9,400 bases of DNA from Spirosomataceae bacterium (GTDB taxonomy: Bacteria > Bacteroidota > Bacteroidia > Cytophagales > Spirosomataceae): contig JANQUM010000100.1 of assembly GCA_030731175.1 (NCBI GenBank), positions 1 to 9,400 on the forward strand. Reading direction: 5' to 3'. Below, in pieces: positions 1-6,020 of the stretch (its first letter is position 1; every line of letters starts with the position of its first letter). A program made the translations under genes and the position numbers. The notes beneath the pieces are model-generated. The model had not been told where the DNA came from. It worked only from the letters and a program-made list of their open reading frames with translations, and ran no database searches.

Positions 1-393
1 ATATTAGGCTCGTGGTGTCCGAATTGCATGGACGAGACCAAGTTTTTAGTGCCTTTCTACGAGAAAAATAAAGATAAAGATTTTGAGGTAATCGGTCTAG
101 CATTCGAAAAGAAAACCGATCCTGATTTTGCTTACCCAAAAATCAAGCGGATGAAAGAGCGTTTCAACATCCCGTACGAAGTGTTAGTTGCCGGAATAAA
201 CGATAAAACCGAAGCTGCGAAATCGCTCCCGATGTTAGAACACATCCTTTCTTTCCCGACATTGATAACAATTGACAAAAAAGGTAAAGTAAGAGAAATT
301 CACACGGGTTTCAGTGGCCCCGGAACGGGCGAATATTACGATAAATTCGTAACTGATTATAACCGATTAGTTGAGAAGCTATTGGGCGAATAG
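1..393 (+). CDS. TlpA/ResA-like thioredoxin-fold protein, C-terminal part (5' truncated)
   Basis: The frame is open from base 1 and ends at TAG 391-393, so the visible 130 residues are the C-terminal part of a gene that begins outside the window. An internal ATG at 28 lies after the active site and is not the start. Near the left edge is a CxxC redox motif, WCPNC (Cys6 and Cys9 of the visible part), followed by a helix. A probable cis-proline lies at Pro86 in SFPTL, and then a strand reading TLITIDKKGKV. This order is that of TlpA/ResA/AhpC-like thiol-disulfide proteins. In that family such proteins usually act outside the cytoplasm, reducing or exchanging disulfides, for example during cytochrome c maturation. 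The missing N-terminus would show whether there is a signal peptide and an extra N-terminal domain. The CPNC dipeptide differs from the CGPC of classical thioredoxin, which suggests a different redox potential (inference). The gene converges on the TPR gene with only 16 bases between stops. Confidence 0.85.
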   Translation: MLGSWCPNCMDETKFLVPFYEKNKDKDFEVIGLAFEKKTDPDFAYPKIKRMKERFNIPYEVLVAGINDKTEAAKSLPMLEHILSFPTLITIDKKGKVREIHTGFSGPGTGEYYDKFVTDYNRLVEKLLGE

Positions 394-409
394 GAATAAG
401 GAAGCCCCG

Positions 410-1216
410 TTACTTGAAAATACCTTCAGGGTCAGGCATTTCAGCAAGAAGATTTGTGAGAATATGTATGTCTGATTCTTTAGGGGCTATTTTATAACCT
501 TGGTGGAAACTCAGCCACGCCGCATCTACTTTGCCATTAACAAGCTGAGCAAGTGCCTTTTGCATGTACGCGTTTGTGTAATTCGGGTTAACTTCAATCG
601 ACTTTTCGATTAGCTCAAACGCCCGATTTAGATGTTTCGGCTGCTCGGTTTCGGTAAAGAGCTTAATGTAAACTGTAGCCAAATCTACCATTAGCGTAAC
701 ATTCTTTTCTTTTGCGGCTTTTACGCCGTGCTCCATAAAAAGTGTTGATTCTTCAAAACGCTCTTCCTGAAAAGTCATCACGCCAAGCCCCCAATAAGCC
801 TCCACGTTATTTTGATCCAGTAAATACGCCCAATCAAAGCGTTTTCTCGCTTCTTTGCGGTCGCCTTCCGCAAGGTAATTCCAACCCATTTTGCTAAAAA
901 AGGCACTCGCTTCTTCGTCGGTGTTGAAACTATGGTGACACTCGGTCAAAAGCGTAGCGTAAGAGTCCCGTTGGCTTTCAATTTTGAGTAAATACTCAAT
1001 TGGCGGCGGTGAAGAATAGTTAATTATCGAAAAATCTGTCCGTACGGAATAAGTTGCATCTTGGCTTTGCTGCTTTCTGAGTGAAAATACCTTCCCTGTA
1101 AAAATTGCTCGGGTAAGCGTGATTCGTTCCACGTTCACAGTTTGATAAGCAACTTCCTGCGAAAAAGACACGATTGAAGAAATCAACAATAAAGGAACGA
1201 TGCGGTAGTTCATCAT
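410..1216 (-). CDS. Secreted TPR-repeat protein
   Basis: A 268-residue protein. The frame can be extended to a TTG at 1222, but two consecutive ATG codons follow at 1216 and 1213; I chose the first, and the second is equally possible. No Shine-Dalgarno sequence is visible. Residues 3-19 are hydrophobic with an Arg just before them and end SFSQ, a typical Sec signal peptide, so export to the periplasm or beyond is expected. Residues 20-105 resemble no family I recognise. From about 106 to 247 there are roughly four tetratricopeptide-like helix pairs with the usual spacing of small and aromatic residues, for example GWNYLAEGDRKEARKRF, YWGLGVMTFQEERFEES and AYMQKALAQLVNGKVDAA. TPRs are protein-binding scaffolds, and the partner cannot be read from the sequence. 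The gene lies 71 bases after the helicase stop on the same strand; no clear promoter or terminator separates them, so co-transcription is possible. Specific function unknown. Confidence 0.85.
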   Translation of the reverse strand: MMNYRIVPLLLISSIVSFSQEVAYQTVNVERITLTRAIFTGKVFSLRKQQSQDATYSVRTDFSIINYSSPPPIEYLLKIESQRDSYATLLTECHHSFNTDEEASAFFSKMGWNYLAEGDRKEARKRFDWAYLLDQNNVEAYWGLGVMTFQEERFEESTLFMEHGVKAAKEKNVTLMVDLATVYIKLFTETEQPKHLNRAFELIEKSIEVNPNYTNAYMQKALAQLVNGKVDAAWLSFHQGYKIAPKESDIHILTNLLAEMPDPEGIFK

Positions 1217-1287
1217 AAACAAGGCCCTGATGAGAATTTAATTAAGGGTAAGTTACTAACGATTTAGCTAATCCAAAAATTATACTA

Positions 1288-2625
1288 TTACCTTTTATTC
1301 CCAGATTTTTTAACCTTGGAAAAAGGCTTTTTAGTTTTTTTGGGTTTAGAACTCCACGAATTCTTGCCTTTTTTCTCGTGAAAAGCCCCTTGAAAAGTCG
1401 GATCCATTTTCTTTCGCTGTTCATCAACAACCCGCAGCATAATTTGCTGTTCTTCAAAAGGAGTTTCTGTAATTTCTACTTCAGAAGGCAGCTCTTTTTG
1501 CGGAATTTGCGTTCGGATAATATCCTCTATTTTCTTGATGTGGTACGCTTCTTCAATCGTCACGAAGGTAATAGCAACGCCCGAAAGGTTGGCTCTGCCC
1601 GTTCTGCCAATGCGGTGAACGTAATCTTCGTAAATAACCGGAACGTCAAAGTTGATAACGTGACTGACTTCGTTAATATCAATTCCCCTCGCTGAAACGT
1701 CCGTTGAAACCAAGACCCGCACTTCGCCCGCTTTAAAAGCGTCCATAGAGTTCATACGGGTATTCTGGCTTTTGTTGGCGTGAATTACCCGCAGGTTTTT
1801 CTTATCCATTATTTTTCGCCCCAAAAACTTGTGTACATTATCTGCCACGGTTTTGGTTCGGGTAAACACAATCGCACGGGCTACTTCGGGATTTTCAAGT
1901 AAATGGGCCAATAAATTCAGCTTCGTCTTAAAGTTTGGAACTTCGTACATCCACTGATCTACCGTTTCGGCGGCGGTAGCTTGCCGAGTTACTTCCACCC
2001 GAACCGGAGCTTCTAAAAATTCATGCGAAAGCCGCTCAACCCTTTCTGAAAAAGTAGCGGAAAAAAGCAGATTTTTCCGTTTGCGAGGAATTACTTCCAA
2101 AATCCGGCGGATTTGTGGCATGAAGCCCATATCCATCATTTTGTCGGCTTCGTCAAGAATCAAATGTTTGATTCCTTTCGTGAAAATTTCGCCCTTTGAA
2201 TATAAATCCAAAAAACGTCCGGGCGTTGCCACAATAATGTCAATTCCCGCCCGAAGTGCATCCGTTTGTGCTTTCGGACCAATGCCACCGTACAACGCCA
2301 CGTGCCGTAAATCGGTATATTTTCCCAAATCCGTTATTTCGTTGTTTATCTGACTGACCAACTCGCGGGTTGGGGCAAGAATCAGGCAGCGGGCGTGTTC
2401 GCCTTGGGCGTATTTGGTAATCATCAAAAGCGGCAGCACAAATGCCGCCGTTTTACCCGTACCGGTCTGGGCAATTCCCAAAACGTCGTGTCCCGCTAAA
2501 ATTAGTGGAATGGCTTTTTCTTGGATAGGCGAAGGTTCAGTATAGCCCAAATCATCAATGGCGTTTAGCAATTGACGGTTTAAGGCGAAATCTTCAAACG
2601 ATATTTTAGATTCTGATTGGCTCAT
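1288..2625 (-). CDS. DEAD-box ATP-dependent RNA helicase, RhlE-like
   Basis: A complete 445-residue DEAD-box RNA helicase, which unwinds short RNA duplexes with ATP in the cytoplasm; family roles include ribosome assembly and RNA turnover in the cold. All core motifs are present in order: upstream Phe10 and Q-motif Gln35, motif I AQTGTGKT (52-59), Ia PTRELV (85-90), TPGR (134-137), motif II DEAD (158-161), motif III SAT (189-191), motif IV IVFTRT (252-257), motif V ARGID (312-316) and motif VI HRIGRTGR (337-344). The C-terminal tail after about residue 400 is lysine-rich, ending KKTKKPFSKVKKSGNKR, as expected for non-specific RNA binding. There is no DbpA-type RNA-binding domain, so RhlE-like is the best subgroup. 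This is by overall resemblance, because Bacteroidota often carry several paralogues. The start is ATG at 2623-2625, with an A/T-rich leader instead of a Shine-Dalgarno and a candidate promoter just upstream. It is divergent from the barstar-family gene. Confidence 0.95.
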   Translation of the reverse strand: MSQSESKISFEDFALNRQLLNAIDDLGYTEPSPIQEKAIPLILAGHDVLGIAQTGTGKTAAFVLPLLMITKYAQGEHARCLILAPTRELVSQINNEITDLGKYTDLRHVALYGGIGPKAQTDALRAGIDIIVATPGRFLDLYSKGEIFTKGIKHLILDEADKMMDMGFMPQIRRILEVIPRKRKNLLFSATFSERVERLSHEFLEAPVRVEVTRQATAAETVDQWMYEVPNFKTKLNLLAHLLENPEVARAIVFTRTKTVADNVHKFLGRKIMDKKNLRVIHANKSQNTRMNSMDAFKAGEVRVLVSTDVSARGIDINEVSHVINFDVPVIYEDYVHRIGRTGRANLSGVAITFVTIEEAYHIKKIEDIIRTQIPQKELPSEVEITETPFEEQQIMLRVVDEQRKKMDPTFQGAFHEKKGKNSWSSKPKKTKKPFSKVKKSGNKR

Positions 2626-2641
2626 TTTTATTAAATTTCTG

Positions 2642-2677
2642 CAAATTTACGTTTAAGTAAGTAGATGATTGGCAAAA
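2642..2677 (-). promoter_or_regulatory. Candidate Bacteroidota-type promoter of the helicase gene
   Basis: Read on the - strand, TAAATTTG (2649 down to 2642) fits the Bacteroidota -7 consensus TAnnTTTG exactly. A TTTTG (2677 down to 2673) supplies the -33 TTG element. The spacer from 2650 to 2672 is 23 bases, at the upper edge of the 17-23 range described for Flavobacterium-type promoters. The -7 box ends only 16 bases before the helicase ATG, so the leader would be about ten bases long, which agrees with the lack of a Shine-Dalgarno. This is a consensus match only; no transcription start is known here. Confidence 0.45.
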
Positions 2678-2695
2678 GACATAGGATAAAAGACA
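2674..2695. repeat. Short direct repeat AAAAGACA x2
   Basis: AAAAGACA occurs at 2674-2681 and again at 2688-2695, a 14-base period, inside the divergent helicase/barstar intergenic region. The first copy overlaps the proposed -33 element of the helicase promoter. It could be a binding site pair, or the residue of a low-complexity intergenic repeat. The copies are short and AT-rich, so chance is a real alternative. Confidence 0.35.
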
Positions 2696-2731
2696 AACTA
2701 CGGATTCTCAGCAAAAAGTAAACTCAATATT

Positions 2732-3148
2732 ATGGCTCATTTACAGTTAGTTTCGGACTTAGTTCCGTGGGAAAAATACGAAATAATAAACCTCGACGGA
2801 GAAAAGTGCCAAACCCTACGTGGCTTTTACGAGGCAATTGCCGAAGCAATGAGTTTTCCCGAAGACTTCGGTTTCAACATTGACTCGTTGGATGATATGC
2901 TGAGTAATTTGTCTTGGATGGAAGAAGAGAAAATTGCCGTTTACACATTAAATTCAGAGCATTTTCTCTCAAAAGAGCGAAACGAGAGCAAAAAACTAAC
3001 TTTATTAGACCGATTATCTGCCATTTGCGAAGACTGGCGATGGATGGAGCCCGACGAAAACGAAGATGATTTCGAGAAGAAACAACTCGTTTTCCTTTTT
3101 CACGAAAGCGAAAACATTCAAGAATTATTGAAGAATGTAGAAGGGTAA
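2732..3148 (+). CDS. Barstar-family protein
   Basis: A 138-residue acidic cytoplasmic protein without signal peptide or membrane segment. The central segment, about residues 20-75, carries the barstar (barnase-inhibitor) fold signature: LDGEKCQTL, then GFYEAIAEAMSFPEDFG, FNIDSLDDMLSNLSW and a strand KIAVYTL. By eye against Bacillus amyloliquefaciens barstar, PEYYGENLDALWDCL lines up with PEDFGFNIDSLDDML. The barnase-contacting Asp35 and Asp39 correspond to Asp51 and Asp55 and are kept, while Tyr29 and Trp38 correspond to Asp45 and Asp54 and are not. Barstar itself inhibits a secreted ribonuclease by plugging its active site, and many family members in bacteria have no known target. No ribonuclease or other toxin gene lies nearby, so a toxin-antitoxin role is not supported here. 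The start ATG 2732 follows an A-rich leader without Shine-Dalgarno. It is divergent from the helicase and convergent with recF, so probably transcribed alone. Confidence 0.85.
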   Translation: MAHLQLVSDLVPWEKYEIINLDGEKCQTLRGFYEAIAEAMSFPEDFGFNIDSLDDMLSNLSWMEEEKIAVYTLNSEHFLSKERNESKKLTLLDRLSAICEDWRWMEPDENEDDFEKKQLVFLFHESENIQELLKNVEG

Positions 3149-3172
3149 AACTCTGCCGTCGGGCGAGGTTTT
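3147..3172. terminator. Short, probably bidirectional hairpin terminator
   Basis: Between the barstar-family stop and the recF stop, AAAA (3147-3150) pairs with TTTT (3169-3172), CTC (3151-3153) with GAG (3165-3167), and GCC (3155-3157) with GGC (3162-3164), around a GTCG loop. There is one bulged base on each side (T3154 and G3168). A T-run follows the stem in the + direction and the A-run gives a T-run in the - direction, so it could serve both converging genes. The stem is short and bulged, hence moderate confidence. Confidence 0.5.
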
Positions 3173-3179
3173 ATTCTAC

Positions 3180-4265
3180 TCAGCTCGTCTTGAAATACTT
3201 GACTTCTACCGTCGCTTTTTTGAGAATAGTAGCGGTTCGTTCAGGGCGGGCGTCAGTCAGGAAAATTTGCCCAAAGGTATGATCGTTGATGCTTTCGATG
3301 ATTTTATTGATGCGGCGGTCGTCAAGTTTATCAAAAACATCATCAAGTAGCAAAATAGGTTTTGTTTGTTTTTCGGTGCGAAGCAATTCAAACTGAGCCA
3401 AACGCAACGCCATGACGTAAGCTTTTTTCTGCCCTTGAGAGCCGAACTTCTTTATTGGATAAGTGTCAATTTCGAACTCATAATCATCCCGATGAATGCC
3501 TTTTGTAGTGCGTTGAGCGTATAAATCAACCTGTTTGTTATGCCTGAATTCTTCAATAAACGCGGGATTAGTAACTTCCGAATTGTACAGGATATTTACC
3601 GCCTCTCGGCTTTCACTCAATTCGGCGTATTTTTCAGCAAAAATTGGCAAAAAACGTTCCACAAAAATGCGGCGTTCGGAATTGATTTCGAGGGCTAAAC
3701 GAAGCAAATCTTCGGAGTAAATATCGAGTAAATCATCATCCACAAAGCGTTGATCGGCAAATTGTTTGAGCAGACTATTTCGTTGATCAAGTACTCGATT
3801 ATAATGCTGGTACCGCGATAAATATTCAGGGTTCATCTGCGAAATTACGCCATCGAAAAAACGCCGTCTTGTATCACTACTATCCCGTATCAAATCTGTA
3901 TCATCTGGCCCAATTAAAACCACGGGATATTTGCCAATATGTTCCGAGATTCGTTCGTAGGGTTGGCGGTCGTGAAGTAACACTTTTCGCTGCCCACGTT
4001 GCATCGAGCAGGTGATTTGTTCTTGTTTTTTATCTTTATCAAACAGCCCGTCAATCATCATGGCATCGGTATCGTGCCGAATACTGAGAGCATCCTGATT
4101 TTGAATAGAACTTTTGGTTAAACCGAGGTAATAGACGGCATCAAGCAGATTGGTTTTGCCGCTGCCGTTTTCACCGACAATACAATTTATATTGGGTGAA
4201 AAATCCGCCGTAAATTCTTCGTAATTCCGGAAGTTGAGGAGATATATTCGTTTGAGGTAGTGCAA
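3180..4265 (-). CDS. recF: DNA replication and repair protein RecF
   Basis: A complete 361-residue RecF, the SMC/ABC-like ATPase that helps load RecA at single-strand gaps together with RecO and RecR. Visible features in order: the N-terminal LLNFRNYEEF strand typical of the family, Walker A GENGSGKT (31-38), the ABC-type signature FGSQGQKK (274-281), Walker B ILLLDD (304-309) followed by the D-loop DKLDD, and the FLTDAR segment (335-340) near the C-terminus. Length is normal for RecF. The start is a TTG at 4263-4265: the frame upstream holds no ATG or GTG before a TAG at 4281-4283, and the protein begins MHYLKRIYLLNFRNY, right where family members begin. It lies 21 bases after the cytochrome stop on the same strand and may be read through from there. 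A functional tie to the redox pair is not expected. Its 3' end converges on the barstar-family gene. Confidence 0.96.
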   Translation of the reverse strand: MHYLKRIYLLNFRNYEEFTADFSPNINCIVGENGSGKTNLLDAVYYLGLTKSSIQNQDALSIRHDTDAMMIDGLFDKDKKQEQITCSMQRGQRKVLLHDRQPYERISEHIGKYPVVLIGPDDTDLIRDSSDTRRRFFDGVISQMNPEYLSRYQHYNRVLDQRNSLLKQFADQRFVDDDLLDIYSEDLLRLALEINSERRIFVERFLPIFAEKYAELSESREAVNILYNSEVTNPAFIEEFRHNKQVDLYAQRTTKGIHRDDYEFEIDTYPIKKFGSQGQKKAYVMALRLAQFELLRTEKQTKPILLLDDVFDKLDDRRINKIIESINDHTFGQIFLTDARPERTATILKKATVEVKYFKTS

Positions 4266-4286
4266 GGTTAGCGTATTGTTCTATTA

Positions 4287-4676
4287 TTAATTCAGTTCAT
4301 ACCACTCCTTAACCTCAAGCGGCTGGCGGCGAAGGGAGCGTTCTTCGGGGGCGTAATATTTGGCGAGATAATCGAGCACAAGTGGTTCGGCTTCGCCCAA
4401 GTCCCATAATTTTTGGGTTTGCTGCATCCAAACAATTTTTTCTTTCCAGCCTTCCCGTGTAAAGCGGTTCATAGAAATTAATTTTGACGAATGACAACCC
4501 GTGCAATGTGCCTGAACAAATTTCAGATTTTCGTCTAAAAATAGTCCGGTTATTGCGTCTTTTCCATCAACTACCGCTGCGGTATTTTCCTCCATTTCTT
4601 CAACGGATTGTTGAGCCGTTTTACAGGAAGTAATTCCGAAGATTAAAGCGGTGATTAGTACTGTAATATTTTTCAT
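4287..4676 (-). CDS. Lipoprotein monoheme cytochrome c, SorB-like partner of the molybdoenzyme
   Basis: A 129-residue protein. The frame is open to an ATG at 4703, but that extension would run through the GC-rich repeat. The ATG at 4674-4676 gives a clean lipoprotein signal, MKNITVLITALIFGITSC, with lipobox ITSC and lipidated Cys18. It is also preceded at six bases by GGGAGGGG. One c-type heme site, CTGCH, lies at 58-62 (Cys58, Cys61, His62). Met84 in VWMQQTQ or Met69 could be the sixth ligand. The region NRFTREGWKEKIVWM and the ending DYLAKYYAPEE resemble small cytochromes found beside sulfite-oxidase-like molybdoenzymes. The likely role is to take electrons from the preceding gene's enzyme and pass them to the respiratory chain, while anchored to a membrane and facing the periplasm. 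It lies 58 bases downstream of the molybdoenzyme on the same strand. The heme motif is certain; the partner and substrate are inferred from adjacency. Confidence 0.9.
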   Translation of the reverse strand: MKNITVLITALIFGITSCKTAQQSVEEMEENTAAVVDGKDAITGLFLDENLKFVQAHCTGCHSSKLISMNRFTREGWKEKIVWMQQTQKLWDLGEAEPLVLDYLAKYYAPEERSLRRQPLEVKEWYELN

Positions 4677-4682
4677 GTTGAA

Positions 4683-4715
4683 CCCCTCCCTAGCCCTCCC
4701 CAACGATGGGGAGGG
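4683..4715 (-). promoter_or_regulatory. GC-rich inverted/direct repeat with embedded ribosome binding site before the cytochrome gene
   Basis: On the + strand CCCTCCCC (4694-4701) and GGGGAGGG (4708-4715) form a perfect 8-bp inverted repeat around the six bases AACGAT. A second near-copy, CCCCTCCC (4683-4690), lies three bases further left. In the mRNA, which is read leftwards, the first arm CCCUCCCC can pair with the adjacent GGGGAGGG (8 bp) or, by 7 bp, with the next GGGAGGGG. That last copy is a strong Shine-Dalgarno-like sequence six bases before the cytochrome ATG, rare in a window where other starts have none. As I recall, similar CCCTCCCC-type repeats are common between genes in Bacteroidota, so this may be a dispersed repeat that has been taken into use. 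Confidence 0.55.
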
Positions 4716-4734
4716 AAATATACTATACCTTTTA

Positions 4735-5967
4735 TTATCCTACTTTCACGGCAATGCGGTGGCAGGAGTTGTTTAAATATCCTTTTGGGTTCCAGCCGGG
4801 AATAACCATCGGTTGAGACTTGCCTTCAGAATCGGTGGCTTTTGCCCAAATTTCGTAGTAGCCGCTTTGCGGAAATTGCACCTCCGTTGACCAGTGTTGC
4901 CACGCCAAACGGTTTACTGGTTTTCTCAACTCACAGGCTTGCCAAGTTGCTCCAAAATCTATTGAAATCTGCATTCCTGAAACCTCTAAATCTCCCGCCC
5001 AGGCTTGTCCGTTTATATTTAGCTTTTTATCCATTGAAAGAATCGCTCCGGTTTTTGGATACGTTATCAGCGATTTAACTGGCATGGATTCGATGATTTT
5101 GAAATCTTCGAGCGGCACTTTTTCACCGGGTTGAACGGGGTTTTTAGGAACACGGTAACTATCGCCTTCCATTTTCGAGCCATCGTGTACGATGTTACGG
5201 ACAACAATTTTACTTAACCATTTTCCTGAAACAGAGGCCGGCCAGCCGCCAATTACTAAGCGAAGTGGATGCCCGTTCATTGCCGGAATATCTTCGTCGT
5301 TCATTGCCCACGCAATGAGTGTTTCGTCTTCGAGGGCTTTACTTATTGGCACGCCGCGTGAGATTACCACTTTATCGGCATCGCCGCTGAGGTGCGTGTC
5401 TTTTCCGTAATAACCAATGTAAACGGCGTCGGCATTTATGCCAACATCTTGTAAAATATCTTTGAGCCGCACTCCCGTCCATTTAGAACAGGCAACCGCT
5501 CCTTCTGTCCATTGATTTCCAGAGGCTGAAGGGTAAAATCCGGCCCTGCCATTTCCGCCGCATTCGAGGGTTAAATTGTACGAGTGCGTTTTGAATTTCG
5601 ACTTTAACTCTTTTATAGTAAATGACTTAACCTGTTTTACTGATTCACCAGAGATTTCGAGTGTCCACGAATTTACGTCAGTAGTTGCGGGCGGAATTCC
5701 GTTATTTCGTATGAAGAATTTATCGGCGGGCGTTACATCATCATTTAGCAAATGAGCCGGTGTTTCTACGTTCCACGGGCGGTTATTCAGAATAGTTAAA
5801 TCAGGGTGTTTACCAGGCAAAACTTCTTCATCTTTTAAGAAGCCAATGGGGGAAATGTTTTCGGGTAAATTTCGACCAAAAACTACGGGCAAACCCGCTA
5901 CCATTCCAACGGCAGACAAAGCAGTTTTTGCTAAAAAGCTACGGCGATTTTCAAGATTTTTTTTCAA
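4735..5967 (-). CDS. Tat-exported molybdopterin oxidoreductase, sulfite oxidase (SorA/SoxC-like) family
   Basis: A 410-residue periplasmic molybdoenzyme that probably oxidises sulfite or a related sulfur compound. The N-terminus NRRSFLAK, followed by a hydrophobic, Ala/Gly-rich stretch to about residue 31, is a twin-arginine signal, as expected for an enzyme exported folded with its cofactor. The molybdopterin domain covers about 55-265. It shows FFIRNNG (84-90), LECGGNGRAGF with Cys136 as the likely molybdenum ligand, and GHPLRLVIGGW to GKWLSKI (232-253). The C-terminal dimerisation domain, about 280-410, has an Ig-like pattern (ISIDFGATW) and ends WNPKGYLNNSCHRI, the typical family end. Trp220 stands where animal sulfite oxidases have Tyr in LAYEMNG, by eye. 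The start is TTG at 5965-5967: a TGA at 5977-5979 closes the frame upstream, and the next ATG would cut off the Tat motif. The cytochrome c gene follows, supporting a SorA/SorB-type pair; exact substrate uncertain. Confidence 0.92.
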   Translation of the reverse strand: MKKNLENRRSFLAKTALSAVGMVAGLPVVFGRNLPENISPIGFLKDEEVLPGKHPDLTILNNRPWNVETPAHLLNDDVTPADKFFIRNNGIPPATTDVNSWTLEISGESVKQVKSFTIKELKSKFKTHSYNLTLECGGNGRAGFYPSASGNQWTEGAVACSKWTGVRLKDILQDVGINADAVYIGYYGKDTHLSGDADKVVISRGVPISKALEDETLIAWAMNDEDIPAMNGHPLRLVIGGWPASVSGKWLSKIVVRNIVHDGSKMEGDSYRVPKNPVQPGEKVPLEDFKIIESMPVKSLITYPKTGAILSMDKKLNINGQAWAGDLEVSGMQISIDFGATWQACELRKPVNRLAWQHWSTEVQFPQSGYYEIWAKATDSEGKSQPMVIPGWNPKGYLNNSCHRIAVKVG

Positions 5968-5978
5968 CGTATTTTGTC

Positions 5979-6008
5979 AGTTTTTGTAAATCGAAAGATA
6001 CAAAAACT
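5979..6008 (-). promoter_or_regulatory. Perfect 10-bp inverted repeat before the molybdoenzyme gene
   Basis: AGTTTTTGTA (5979-5988) and TACAAAAACT (5999-6008) are exact inverted copies separated by ten bases. They lie wholly inside the 53-base gap between the tamL stop and the molybdoenzyme TTG start. TCGAAAG also occurs twice, in the loop (5991-5997) and again at 6011-6017. No T-run follows the stem in the direction of transcription and it ends 11 bases before the start codon, so it does not look like a standard terminator. It could be an operator for a dimeric regulator or a hairpin in the mRNA leader. TATCTTTC on the - strand inside it resembles a -7 box with one mismatch, but I see no good -33 partner. 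Confidence 0.5.
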
Positions 6009-6020
6009 TGTCGAAAGTTC

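Noticed and set aside
394..409. Possible terminator between the converging thioredoxin-like and TPR genes
   Set aside because: Only 16 bases, with no inverted repeat or T-run.
1217..1287. Palindromes TTAATTAA and TTAGCTAA between helicase and TPR gene
   Set aside because: Eight-base AT-rich palindromes are expected by chance; no stem with T-run and no promoter consensus found.
1242..1457. Open frame of 71 codons on the - strand overlapping the 3' end of the helicase gene
   Set aside because: It lies almost wholly inside the helicase gene in another frame, its protein is a Lys/Leu-rich product of the helicase's basic tail, and no family is recognisable.
2732..4265. Barstar-family gene next to recF as a toxin-antitoxin or defence module
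   Set aside because: The genes converge, RecF is a standard housekeeping form with intact motifs, and no toxin-like gene is present.
4677..4703. Extended cytochrome start at ATG 4703
   Set aside because: The nine added residues (MGRAREGFN) would be coded by the GC-rich repeat and would put charges ahead of a complete lipoprotein signal; the ATG at 4676 has a good ribosome site.
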